Source: an uncultured Faecalibacterium sp. (GTDB lineage Bacteria; Bacillota; Clostridia; Oscillospirales; Ruminococcaceae). From it: 16,276 nt of DNA. The position numbers and the translations under genes are program-made. Where the stretch lies: the NCBI GenBank assembly GCA_934525405.1, contig CAKSZF010000031.1, positions 1 through 16,276 on the forward strand. The letters run 5' to 3'. The notes beneath the pieces are model-generated. The model was not told the origin of the DNA. It made no database searches and saw nothing but the letters and a program-made list of their open reading frames with translations. This document shows, in pieces, positions 6,301 to 12,869 of this stretch (its first letter is position 1; every line of letters begins with the position of its first letter).

Positions 6301-7485
6301 ATGCAGCGCACAGAAAAATACTTTGAGCAGGACGCTTTCCGCACCGAATGCAAAAGCGTCATCCTTGCCGCAGAGCCGGACGAAAAGTCCGGCGGCGGGC
6401 GCATCGCGCTGGACGGCACGGTGTTCTACCCGGAGGGCGGCGGTCAGCCCGCTGACCGGGGCACTCTGACCCTGCCGGACGGCACGGTGCTGCGGGTGCT
6501 GGACGTCCACGAGCAGGCGGGCGTTATCTGGCATACGGTGGATGCCCTGCCCGCTGCCGCAGCGCCCGGCGCAGCTGTTGCCGGCTGCATCGACTGGGAC
6601 TGGCGGTTCGATAAGATGCAGCAGCACACCGGCGAGCATATCCTTTCCGGCATTTTGCACCAGCTGTTCGGGGCAGAGAACGTAGGCTTCCATGTGGGCA
6701 CCGAGGCGGTGCGCATGGACACCAGTGTGCCCATCAGCCCCGAGGGGCTGCGGCAGGCAGAGCTTGCCGCCAACCGCATCGTGTGGCAGGATGTGCCGGT
6801 GCTCATCAGCTACCCCACTCGGGAGGAGCTTGCCACCCTTGTCTACCGCTCCAAAAAGGAGATCGAGGGGCAGGTGCGCATCGTGACCATCCCGGGCGCG
6901 GACGTCTGCGCCTGCTGCGGCACCCACACCCGCACCACCGGTCAGGTGGGGCAGATCAAGATCCTTGCCAGCGAGAACTACAAGGGCGGTGTGCGGCTGA
7001 GCGTGGTGTGCGGTGCGCGTGCGCTGGCGGCAGCGCAGGCCATGCGCGCCCGACAGGCAGAGATCGGTGCGCTGCTCTCTGCCAAGGCCGACCAGACCGC
7101 TGTGGCGGTGCACCGGGTCTACGACGAGTATACCGCACTGAAGTTTACACACTTCGGCCTGTGCAGCCAGCTGTTTGATGCCCTTGCGCAGCTGACCGCG
7201 CCCGATGCGGACGCCATCCGCACCCTGCCGGGACTGGACCCGGACGGGCTGCACCGGCTGGCTGTCCGTCTGACCGAAGCCACCACCGGCCTGTGCGCCG
7301 CCCTGACCCCCACCGAAAAGGGCACCGGCTACTGCCTTGCCCGGCGGGACGGCGATGTGCGCGCCCTGACCAAAGCCCTGAACGCCGCCCTGAACGGACG
7401 CGGCGGCGGCAAGCCCGGCATCTGTCAGGGCAGCTGCGCCGCCACCCCGGAGCAGGTGGAGGCGTTTTTGCGGGAGCAAAAATAA
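6301..7485 (+). CDS. Alanyl-tRNA editing protein, AlaX-L type with C-terminal DHHA1-like domain
   Basis: A free-standing relative of the AlaRS editing domain that hydrolyses mischarged Ser-tRNA(Ala) or Gly-tRNA(Ala). The protein is 394 aa. VFYPEGGGQPADRG near 41-54 is the usual signature of this family. The zinc ligands H109 and H113 are in QQHTGEH, and C205/H209 are in CACCGTH. The C-terminus has GRGGGKPGICQGSC (about residues 367-380), corresponding to the GGGGRPxxAQ loop of DHHA1, so this is the long form. ATG 6301 is chosen for AGGAGG at 6285-6290; the open frame upstream runs through the repeat. It is followed by trmB on the same strand with no evident promoter or terminator between, so a tRNA quality-control transcription unit is likely. 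Confidence 0.92.
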   Translation: MQRTEKYFEQDAFRTECKSVILAAEPDEKSGGGRIALDGTVFYPEGGGQPADRGTLTLPDGTVLRVLDVHEQAGVIWHTVDALPAAAAPGAAVAGCIDWDWRFDKMQQHTGEHILSGILHQLFGAENVGFHVGTEAVRMDTSVPISPEGLRQAELAANRIVWQDVPVLISYPTREELATLVYRSKKEIEGQVRIVTIPGADVCACCGTHTRTTGQVGQIKILASENYKGGVRLSVVCGARALAAAQAMRARQAEIGALLSAKADQTAVAVHRVYDEYTALKFTHFGLCSQLFDALAQLTAPDADAIRTLPGLDPDGLHRLAVRLTEATTGLCAALTPTEKGTGYCLARRDGDVRALTKALNAALNGRGGGKPGICQGSCAATPEQVEAFLREQK

Positions 7486-7575
7486 CCCTCTCAGACAAAA
7501 AGATAAACCTTCCCTTCCTGCCAAAGGCTCCCTCCCAGAGGGAGCTGTCGCCGTCAGGCGACTGAGGGAGTTTCA
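7486..7575 (-). repeat. Dispersed palindromic repeat, copy C (inverted)
   Basis: The element reads in the opposite direction: AACTCCCTCAGTC ends at its right (7575) and ACCCTCTCAG marks its left end. Its small hairpin is GTCGCC/GGCGAC (7547-7552 with 7557-7562) in place of AAAGCC/GGCTTT, so both arms changed together. The CTCCCTC/GAGGGAG hairpin and the CCTTTGGCA motif are kept. It lies between the alaX-type gene and trmB, inside a probable transcription unit. Confidence 0.8.
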
Positions 7576-7601
7576 CACAACATCAAGGAGAACAACAAAC
7601 T

Positions 7602-8369
7602 ATGAGAATGCGTTTCAAACCCTATGCCCACGACGAACTGATGGCCGCGGATTTCCATGTGCACGAGCCCCTGATCTGGGGCGGCAAGTGGCACGGCCAG
7701 TATGCCCGCCCGGAGCAGCCCTTTATTCTGGAACTGGGCTGCGGCAAGGGCGGCTTCATCTCCCAGCTGGCCTGCGCCCACCCGGAAAACAACTATCTGG
7801 GCATCGATATCACCGACAAGGTGCTCATTCTTGCCAAGCGAAAGATCGAAGCCGCCTATCAGGCAGCGGGACGCCCCATCGACAACGTGAAGATCATGAG
7901 CACCGATATCGAGCGCATCAAGGGCGTCATCACCCCGGAGGATGAAGTCAGCCGCATCTACATCAACTTCTGCAACCCGTGGAGCAAGAACGACTCCTCC
8001 CACAAGCACCGCCTTACCTACCCGCGCCAGCTCATCGCCTACCGGGAGTTTTTGAAGGACGGCGGCGAGATCTACTTCAAGACCGACGACGATGATCTGT
8101 TCCGGGACAGCGTGGAGTACTTCCCCGCCTCCGGCTACGACATCGAGTGGATCACCTACGACCTCCACGAGAACGAGCCGGAGTGGAACATCCGCACCGA
8201 GCACGAGGGTATGTTCACCGAGATGGGCATCAAGATCAAGGCACTCATTGCCCGCAAAAAGCCCGATGCCGACAGCGTGACTTGGGTAGACCCCAAGGTG
8301 CTCAAGCGGATGGCACGGGAGGCTGCCGCCGCCGAAGCCGCCGCACAGGAAGGCAAAGCCAATGTCTGA
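7602..8369 (+). CDS. trmB: tRNA (guanine-N7-)-methyltransferase
   Basis: Uses SAM to form m7G46 in the variable loop of tRNAs. A 255-aa Rossmann-fold protein: the SAM loop LELGCGKGGF is at about 43-52, followed by GIDITDKVLILAKRK. NFCNPWSKNDSSHKHRLTYP corresponds to the family motif with PWPK and HRRL, and FKTDDDDLF and TEHEGMF match the later conserved blocks. The family Asp before PW is Asn here, a variation I believe is tolerated in clostridial members. AAGGAG precedes ATG 7602 by about 10 nt. The C-terminus has an Ala-rich tail of about 20 residues. The stop overlaps the start of the next small gene by 8 bases, which implies translational coupling. Confidence 0.95.
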   Translation: MRMRFKPYAHDELMAADFHVHEPLIWGGKWHGQYARPEQPFILELGCGKGGFISQLACAHPENNYLGIDITDKVLILAKRKIEAAYQAAGRPIDNVKIMSTDIERIKGVITPEDEVSRIYINFCNPWSKNDSSHKHRLTYPRQLIAYREFLKDGGEIYFKTDDDDLFRDSVEYFPASGYDIEWITYDLHENEPEWNIRTEHEGMFTEMGIKIKALIARKKPDADSVTWVDPKVLKRMAREAAAAEAAAQEGKANV

Positions 8370-8541
8370 CCCCTGTGAACTGTGCCTGAATAATATTCAG
8401 GACGAATACGGCAGCTATTACTGTGCACAGGGCGCTGCGATGGACGAGGACGAGATGGCACGCTATCTTGCCCACAATACCGCTGCCTGTCCCTTTTTTG
8501 AGCCGGGGGATGAGTACAAGATCGTATCCAAACAGAACTGA
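8362..8541 (+). CDS. Small cysteine-containing protein, DUF6472-type, 59 aa
   Basis: Starts MSDPCELCLNNIQDEYG and ends CPFFEPGDEYKIVSKQN. It carries CELC near residues 5-8, a further Cys near 20 and CPFF near 42, plus an acidic DEDEMARYL block. I recognise this as a DUF6472-type family, often coded directly after trmB in Clostridia. The Cys pattern suggests metal binding, but function is unknown. Its ATG lies inside the last codons of trmB (8-base overlap) in another frame, so translation is probably coupled. It was found by reading the gap between trmB and the next gene. Confidence 0.85.
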   Translation: MSDPCELCLNNIQDEYGSYYCAQGAAMDEDEMARYLAHNTAACPFFEPGDEYKIVSKQN

Positions 8542-8556
8542 AGAACGGAGATGCTC

Positions 8557-9642
8557 ATGGTTAATTTTCTCACTGAGACCATGGTATGCGGCTTTTCGCT
8601 GTACCACATTCTGGCCTATTTCCTGATCTATTCCTGCATAGGCTGGTGTCTGGAGGTCATCTACGCCGCCGCCACCACCGGTCAGCTGGTGAACCGGGGC
8701 TTTCTCAACGGCCCGGTCTGCCCCATCTACGGCTTTGGCATGGTCATTGTGCTGTTTGCTCTTACGCCCTTGCAGCACAGCATCCTGCTGCTGTATCTCG
8801 GCGGCGTCATCCTGCCCAGTACGCTGGAACTGGTGGGCGGCTGGGCGCTGTATAAGCTCTACCACACCCGCTGGTGGGATTACAGCGATCTGCCCTTTAA
8901 CATCGGGGGCTATATCTGTCTGGAATTCTGCCTGCTGTGGGGCGTGGGCACGCTGGTGGTCATGCGCATCGTGCACCCGGTGGTGGCCGACCTTGTAAAG
9001 CTCATTCCGCCCTTTGTGGGGGTCATCCTCATGTGCTTTTTGTACGCCGTGTACGCAGTAGACGTGGTGGCTACCGCCATTGCCGCCTCTGCGCTGGCAG
9101 ATACGCTGGACACCATGGAGCAGCTGGGCGACAGCATCCACGCCGTCAGCGACGCCATGACCCAGCTGCTGGGCACCACCACCCTGAATGCCGACCAGAA
9201 GCTGGACGAGGGACGGCTGCAATTCAAGCTTGCCGCCGCCGAGGCGCGGGATGCCGCCGGAAAGCGCCCCTCTGTCCATGAGACCATGGCCGCCATCCGC
9301 GCCAAGGCCGCCGAGGCCAGCGAAACCGCCCGCCGCGCCAGCGAGGATGCCCGCCTGAACGCTGCCGAAGCCGCCAACGCCGCCCGTCTTGCCGCCAAGG
9401 GCACTGCCGAGCGTGCCGCCGAGCTGCTGCAATTGGAGCAGCTGGCCGCAGAGCTGCAGCAGCGCAGCGAGGAGATGCAGGCACAGCTGCTGCGCCTGCC
9501 CCGCATCGTGGGTCCTCGCCGTATGCTGCGTGCCTACCCGAAGCTCCGGCACGGGAAAAAGCTGCGTAGTCTGCCCACCATGCGGGAGATGCTGCGCCGC
9601 GCCGAACAGGAAAACAAGGACGACAACAAGAATACCAAATGA
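8557..9642 (+). CDS. CmpB-type membrane protein (ABC_trans_CmpB, PF06541-like) with Ala-rich coiled-coil tail
   Basis: A 361-aa protein. The first 160 residues or so hold about five membrane segments and the family motifs FLIYSCIGWCLEVIYAA, NRGFLNGPVCPIYGFG and LELVGGWALYKLYHTRWWDYS. This domain is annotated as a putative type IV ABC permease, but the transport role is weakly supported in the family. Residues about 225-315 are very rich in Ala, Glu and Arg, a probable long coiled coil in the cytoplasm. A basic segment (RIVGPRRMLRAYPKLRHGKK) follows and a charged tail ends the protein. ATG 8557 is chosen because GGAG (8547-8550) is 6 nt away; ATG 8551 would touch it. It is the last clear gene before the terminator at 9730. 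Confidence 0.85.
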   Translation: MVNFLTETMVCGFSLYHILAYFLIYSCIGWCLEVIYAAATTGQLVNRGFLNGPVCPIYGFGMVIVLFALTPLQHSILLLYLGGVILPSTLELVGGWALYKLYHTRWWDYSDLPFNIGGYICLEFCLLWGVGTLVVMRIVHPVVADLVKLIPPFVGVILMCFLYAVYAVDVVATAIAASALADTLDTMEQLGDSIHAVSDAMTQLLGTTTLNADQKLDEGRLQFKLAAAEARDAAGKRPSVHETMAAIRAKAAEASETARRASEDARLNAAEAANAARLAAKGTAERAAELLQLEQLAAELQQRSEEMQAQLLRLPRIVGPRRMLRAYPKLRHGKKLRSLPTMREMLRRAEQENKDDNKNTK

Positions 9643-9729
9643 CTTTGAATGCCGCACCGGCTCCCACATCAACGAGATGCTGAGGAACTTTGCGGATGAA
9701 GATGTAGAGTAAAAGTTTTTTATAAGCAT

Positions 9730-9769
9730 AAAAGCAGCCAGACCGCCCGGTCTGGCTGCTTTTGCGTTT
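9730..9769 (+). terminator. Terminator of the alaX-type to CmpB transcription unit
   Basis: A perfect 15-bp stem (AAAAGCAGCCAGACC, loop GCCC, complement) at 9730-9763, followed by GCGTTT. The A-rich left side and the U-rich right side fit an intrinsic terminator. Confidence 0.88.
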
Positions 9770-9814
9770 GACTCCCTCAGTCAAAGCCTGACGGCTTTGC
9801 CAGCTCCCCCTCCC
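9770..9814 (+). repeat. Dispersed palindromic repeat, copy D (short)
   Basis: GACTCCCTCAGTC, the hairpin AAAGCC-TGAC-GGCTTT (9783-9798), GCCAG and CTCCCCCTCCC. Only the left third of the unit is kept. It is sandwiched between two convergent terminators. Confidence 0.8.
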
Positions 9815-9818
9815 ATGG

Positions 9819-9857
9819 AAAAAGCATCTGTCGCGCTCCGCAGAGCGCGACAGATGC
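9819..9857 (-). terminator. Terminator of the asparaginase gene
   Basis: On the minus strand, GCATCTGTCGCGCTC, loop TGCG and a perfect 15-bp complement (9824-9857) are followed by TTTTTCC. Its CTGTCGCGC stem recalls the TGTCGC/GCGACA hairpin of repeat copy E, so it may have grown from a repeat end. Confidence 0.9.
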
Positions 9858-9937
9858 GAAATATCAAAGAACCTTTCCGCTGAAAATGGTCAAAGCACAC
9901 GCGGCGACCATTCAAAACCGTCCCGCGTCTGCGCGGC

Positions 9938-10945
9938 TCAGTGGTAGAAAGTATCAAAGTTTACCTGACGGTAGAACCGCTGCTGCAGCTGGTCAAAGCT
10001 TTCGCAGTTCTGTGCCAGCAGCCACATACTTTTGGTCACCACCGCCTCAATGGTCATATCGTGGGCCTCTAAGAAGCGAAAGCGGTTGCGCACCCGCTTG
10101 CCCACCTCATACACGCCCACGTCGCTGCCCTCGTAGGTGACCTGCGTGGTCATGATGAGCACCTTGTGGGTGGTTTCGTAGTCGCCCAGCCCGGCGGCAA
10201 AGGCGTCCATCAGCTGCTGCGGGATGCCGCCCACGCCGAAGCTTTCCACGATGACGCAGTCGTACAGGCGGAAGATCTCCGGGATGAGCGCCGGGGACAT
10301 GCCCGGGGTCAGCTTGAGCAGGAACACCCGGCTGTCCAGCGTGCGGCTGAACTCCACCGGGCCGGTGGGCCACGGCGAGGGGATGTACCGCACCAGCCGG
10401 TCGCCCTGCACCAGCGCCAGCTCCGGGAAGTTGACCGAGGCAAAGGCGTCGTAGCTGATGGTCTTGTTCTTCTTGGCGCGGGTGCCCGCGATGACGTGCC
10501 CGCCGAACACCACCATCACGCCCCGGCTGCCCGGGTCGATGGCGCAGACCACGCTGTCCCGCAGGTTTTTCTTGGCATCCGTGATCTCGTTGGAGATGGG
10601 CTGCTGCGCGCCGGTAAGGATGATGGGCTTATCCGCGTTCTGAATCAGATAAGAGAGCGCCGCCGCAGAGTACGCCAGCGTATCCGTGCCGTGGCAGATG
10701 ATAAAGCCATCGTACAAGGCGTAGTTTTCCTGAATGGCGCGTGCCATCATGAGCCAGTGCTCCTGCCCGAGGTCGGTGCTGTCGATGCTGCACAGCGCCA
10801 GCGTTTCCGGGCAGCACAGTTCCTTCAGTTCCGGCAGATGGGCGAGCAGTTCCTCGCTGGTAAGCACGGGCTTTAGCCCCTGCCGGGTGCGCACGCTGGC
10901 AATGGTGCCGCCGGTGGTGATAAAAAGCAGACGTTGTTTGGACAT
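9938..10945 (-). CDS. ansA: L-asparaginase, type I (cytoplasmic)
   Basis: Hydrolyses L-asparagine to aspartate and ammonia. The protein is 335 aa, close to E. coli AnsA (about 338), with no signal peptide, hence the cytoplasmic type. Catalytic T14 is in TTGGTIAS, and the second catalytic pair T87/D88 is in CHGTDTLAYSA. ILTGAQQPI near 109-117 and ESFGVGGIP near 240 are family features. ATG 10945 is chosen for the AGGGGG site about 10 nt upstream and because the protein then starts four residues before the core strand, as in other family members. The frame continues upstream without a good ribosome site. It has its own promoter and terminator and is divergent from the flavoprotein gene. Confidence 0.93.
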   Translation of the reverse strand: MSKQRLLFITTGGTIASVRTRQGLKPVLTSEELLAHLPELKELCCPETLALCSIDSTDLGQEHWLMMARAIQENYALYDGFIICHGTDTLAYSAAALSYLIQNADKPIILTGAQQPISNEITDAKKNLRDSVVCAIDPGSRGVMVVFGGHVIAGTRAKKNKTISYDAFASVNFPELALVQGDRLVRYIPSPWPTGPVEFSRTLDSRVFLLKLTPGMSPALIPEIFRLYDCVIVESFGVGGIPQQLMDAFAAGLGDYETTHKVLIMTTQVTYEGSDVGVYEVGKRVRNRFRFLEAHDMTIEAVVTKSMWLLAQNCESFDQLQQRFYRQVNFDTFYH

Positions 10946-10987
10946 AAAGCAAAAGCCCCCTGTGGCAGTAGATTTCAACATGACAAC

Positions 10988-11016
10988 AGTATAGCACACG
11001 CCCCGGAGCTTGAACA
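10988..11016 (-). promoter_or_regulatory. Asparaginase promoter
   Basis: The minus strand has TGTTCA (11011-11016), a 17-bp spacer and TATACT (10988-10993). The -10 box is good and the -35 box is moderate. Confidence 0.6.
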
Positions 11017-11052
11017 GGGCCCGCCGCCCAAAAAATTTTTGCGACCCGGTCA

Positions 11053-11081
11053 CAGAAATCTGCGCGGCTTTTGTGTATAAT
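11053..11081 (+). promoter_or_regulatory. Promoter of the flavoprotein-regulator operon
   Basis: A perfect TATAAT (11076-11081) sits 33 bases before the start codon of the flavoprotein gene, with TGTG directly upstream. No convincing -35 hexamer is seen (CAGAAA at the right spacing), which suggests dependence on an activator, possibly the Crp/Fnr protein encoded by the second gene. Confidence 0.6.
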
Positions 11082-11113
11082 AAGGGAAAAGAACCATGCA
11101 AAGGAGCAATACC

Positions 11114-11971
11114 ATGTCCAACATCGTTATCGTAGGTTCCGGCCCGGCGGGGGTGTCCGCAGCCCTGTACGCCGTGCGCGCCGGGGTGCAGACCACCGTG
11201 CTGACCAAGGGCTCCGGGGCGCTGGCACGCGCCGAAAAAATCGAAAATTATTACGGCTTTGCGCAGCCGGTCTCCGGGCCGGAGCTGGAACGCCGCAGCA
11301 TCGAGAACGCCCGGCGGCTGGGGGTACAATTTGTGCAGACCGAGGCCGTGGGGCTGACATGGACCGACCGCCTGACCGTGGAAACGCTGGCGGGCGCATA
11401 CCCGGCAGACGCGGTCATTCTGGCGACCGGTGCTTCCCGCGCGGTGCCCCGCATCCCGGGGCTGACCGGGCTGGAAGGCCACGGCGTAAGCTGGTGCGCC
11501 GCCTGCGACGCCTTTTTCTACCGCGGAAAGGACGTGGCGGTGCTGGGCAGCGGCGAGTACGCCCTGCATGAGGTGCAGGCGCTTTTGCCGGTGGTAAAAA
11601 GCGTCACCCTGCTGACGAACGGCGCAGCCCTGACCGCAGACTTCCCGCCCGAGGTAGCCGTCTGCACCCAGAAGGTGGAGGCCATTCTGGGCGAGCAGAC
11701 CGTCACCGGCGTGCAGCTGGCGGGCGGCGCAGTGCGGGAAGTGTCCGGCGTGTTCGTGGCGCTGGGCGTAGCGGGCAGCACTGCACTTGCCCGAAAGCTG
11801 GGCGCTGCCGTAGAGGGCAGCCGCATCGTGGTGGACGACAAAATGCAGACCACCGTGCCCGGCCTGTACGCCGCCGGAGACTGCACCGGCGGGCTGTTAC
11901 AGGTGGCAAAGGCCGTTTACGAGGGCGCACTGGCGGGTACGGAAGCCGCCAAGGCGCTGCGAAAGGGGTGA
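11114..11971 (+). CDS. Thioredoxin-reductase-like FAD-dependent oxidoreductase
   Basis: A 285-aa cytoplasmic flavoprotein. The FAD-binding loop GSGPAG is at residues 8-13, ATGA at 104-107, and the FAD closing motif GLYAAGDCTGG at 250-260. The redox pair C128/C131 in WCAACD matches the CATCD site of thioredoxin reductases. The second nucleotide-binding loop GSGEYA is at 145-150, but the HRRxxxR block that grips the 2'-phosphate of NADPH in classical TrxB is absent; TLLTNGAALTAD stands there. It may use NADH, ferredoxin or no pyridine nucleotide. ATG 11114 has AAGGAG about 8 nt upstream. The following Crp/Fnr gene starts 5 bases after its stop, so the two form an operon. Confidence 0.85.
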   Translation: MSNIVIVGSGPAGVSAALYAVRAGVQTTVLTKGSGALARAEKIENYYGFAQPVSGPELERRSIENARRLGVQFVQTEAVGLTWTDRLTVETLAGAYPADAVILATGASRAVPRIPGLTGLEGHGVSWCAACDAFFYRGKDVAVLGSGEYALHEVQALLPVVKSVTLLTNGAALTADFPPEVAVCTQKVEAILGEQTVTGVQLAGGAVREVSGVFVALGVAGSTALARKLGAAVEGSRIVVDDKMQTTVPGLYAAGDCTGGLLQVAKAVYEGALAGTEAAKALRKG

Positions 11972-11976
11972 GCCGT

Positions 11977-12663
11977 ATGGCTGAAACATCTCCGCACGCC
12001 CGGTGTCTGGCCTGTGCGTTTCCGTTCTGGGAGCAGCTGACCCCGGAAGAGCAGGAGCGGCTGTGCCGCTTTACCCGCCCGGTGCACTACGCCAAGGGCG
12101 CCCGGGTGCACAGCCCGCTGGAAAGCTGTGTGGGCATCCTTTTACTGCGCAGCGGGCAGCTGCGCAGCTACCTACTGTCCGAGGACGGCAGGGACGTGAC
12201 GCTGTACCGCCTGTTCGGTGGGGAGGTGTGCATCCTGTCTGCCTCCTGCGTGATGGACGCGGTGAACATCGACCTCTACATCGACGCGGAGGAGGACACC
12301 GAAGCGCTGTGCATCAGTGCGGGCATCTTCCGGCAACTGATGCAGGAAAACGTCTATGTGCGTTGCTACGCCTACCAGATGACGGCAGAGCGCTTTTCCG
12401 ATACTATGTGGACGATGCAGCAGATTTTGTTCATGAGTGCTGACCGGCGGCTGGCGATTTTTCTGACCGACGAGCTTGCCAAGACCGGCGGCGCGGACCT
12501 CCGCATGACCCACGACCAGATGGCAAAGTACATGGGCTCTGCCCGCGAGGTGGTGAGCCGGATGCTCAAATACTTTGCGCAGGAGGGCTGGGTGCGGCTG
12601 TACCGCGGCGGCGTGCAGGTGCTGGATAAGAAAAAACTGCAAGCGCTGGCAAGGGGAGAGTAA
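11977..12663 (+). CDS. Crp/Fnr-family transcriptional regulator
   Basis: A 228-aa protein with an N-terminal cyclic-nucleotide-type beta-barrel (about residues 20-120), a long dimer helix (around 130-155) and a C-terminal winged helix-turn-helix. In the last, MTHDQMAKYMGSAREVVSRMLKYF is the recognition region near 170-195. Only two N-terminal cysteines are seen (CLAC), too few for an FNR-type 4Fe-4S cluster. Ligand and targets are unknown. ATG 11977 is chosen for AAAGGGG at a normal distance; a GTG at 11968 overlapping the upstream stop is a less likely alternative. Pairing with a redox flavoprotein suggests control by redox state or oxygen. No clear terminator follows in 12664-12793. Confidence 0.92.
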   Translation: MAETSPHARCLACAFPFWEQLTPEEQERLCRFTRPVHYAKGARVHSPLESCVGILLLRSGQLRSYLLSEDGRDVTLYRLFGGEVCILSASCVMDAVNIDLYIDAEEDTEALCISAGIFRQLMQENVYVRCYAYQMTAERFSDTMWTMQQILFMSADRRLAIFLTDELAKTGGADLRMTHDQMAKYMGSAREVVSRMLKYFAQEGWVRLYRGGVQVLDKKKLQALARGE

Positions 12664-12793
12664 GCGCCGCTTCTTTTCGCGGGGACGATTTTGAATGCGC
12701 TCCGCGCTACGCTACCCATAAGCTGAGAAAATATTATTTTAGAGTTCGGAAGGGGCGGCATAGCACGACCGCTTTGCAACAGTCCCATCTCGT

Positions 12794-12845
12794 AAAACAA
12801 AAGGCAGGATACCACCGCCATGGTGATACCCTGCCTTTGTTCGTT
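12794..12845 (-). terminator. Direct repeat copy 1 and terminator after the recombinase gene
   Basis: The minus strand folds as AAAGGCAGGGTATCACC and GGTGGTATCCTGCCTTT around ATGGC, with one mismatch, followed by TGTTTT. It sits 24 bases past the recombinase stop. The same 52 bp recur at 15111-15162, differing at three positions. Confidence 0.8.
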
Positions 12846-12869
12846 CTGGTTCTCATCCTGTGATCTCCA

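Noticed and set aside
8302..9729. A long minus-strand frame opposite the CmpB-type gene
   Set aside because: Low-complexity product from the Ala-rich region read backwards; the plus-strand frame has clear family motifs.
9824..9857. The perfect 15-bp hairpin as a separate regulatory RNA
   Set aside because: A T run follows it on the minus strand, 80 bases past the asparaginase stop, so an intrinsic terminator explains it.
12372..12821. Small frame starting MAVVSCLLF inside the hairpin near 12821, with a similar MTVVSCLLF frame from about 15146
   Set aside because: The similarity comes from the shared direct repeat. Both starts are inside a terminator hairpin without a ribosome site, and the first frame then runs antisense through the regulator gene.
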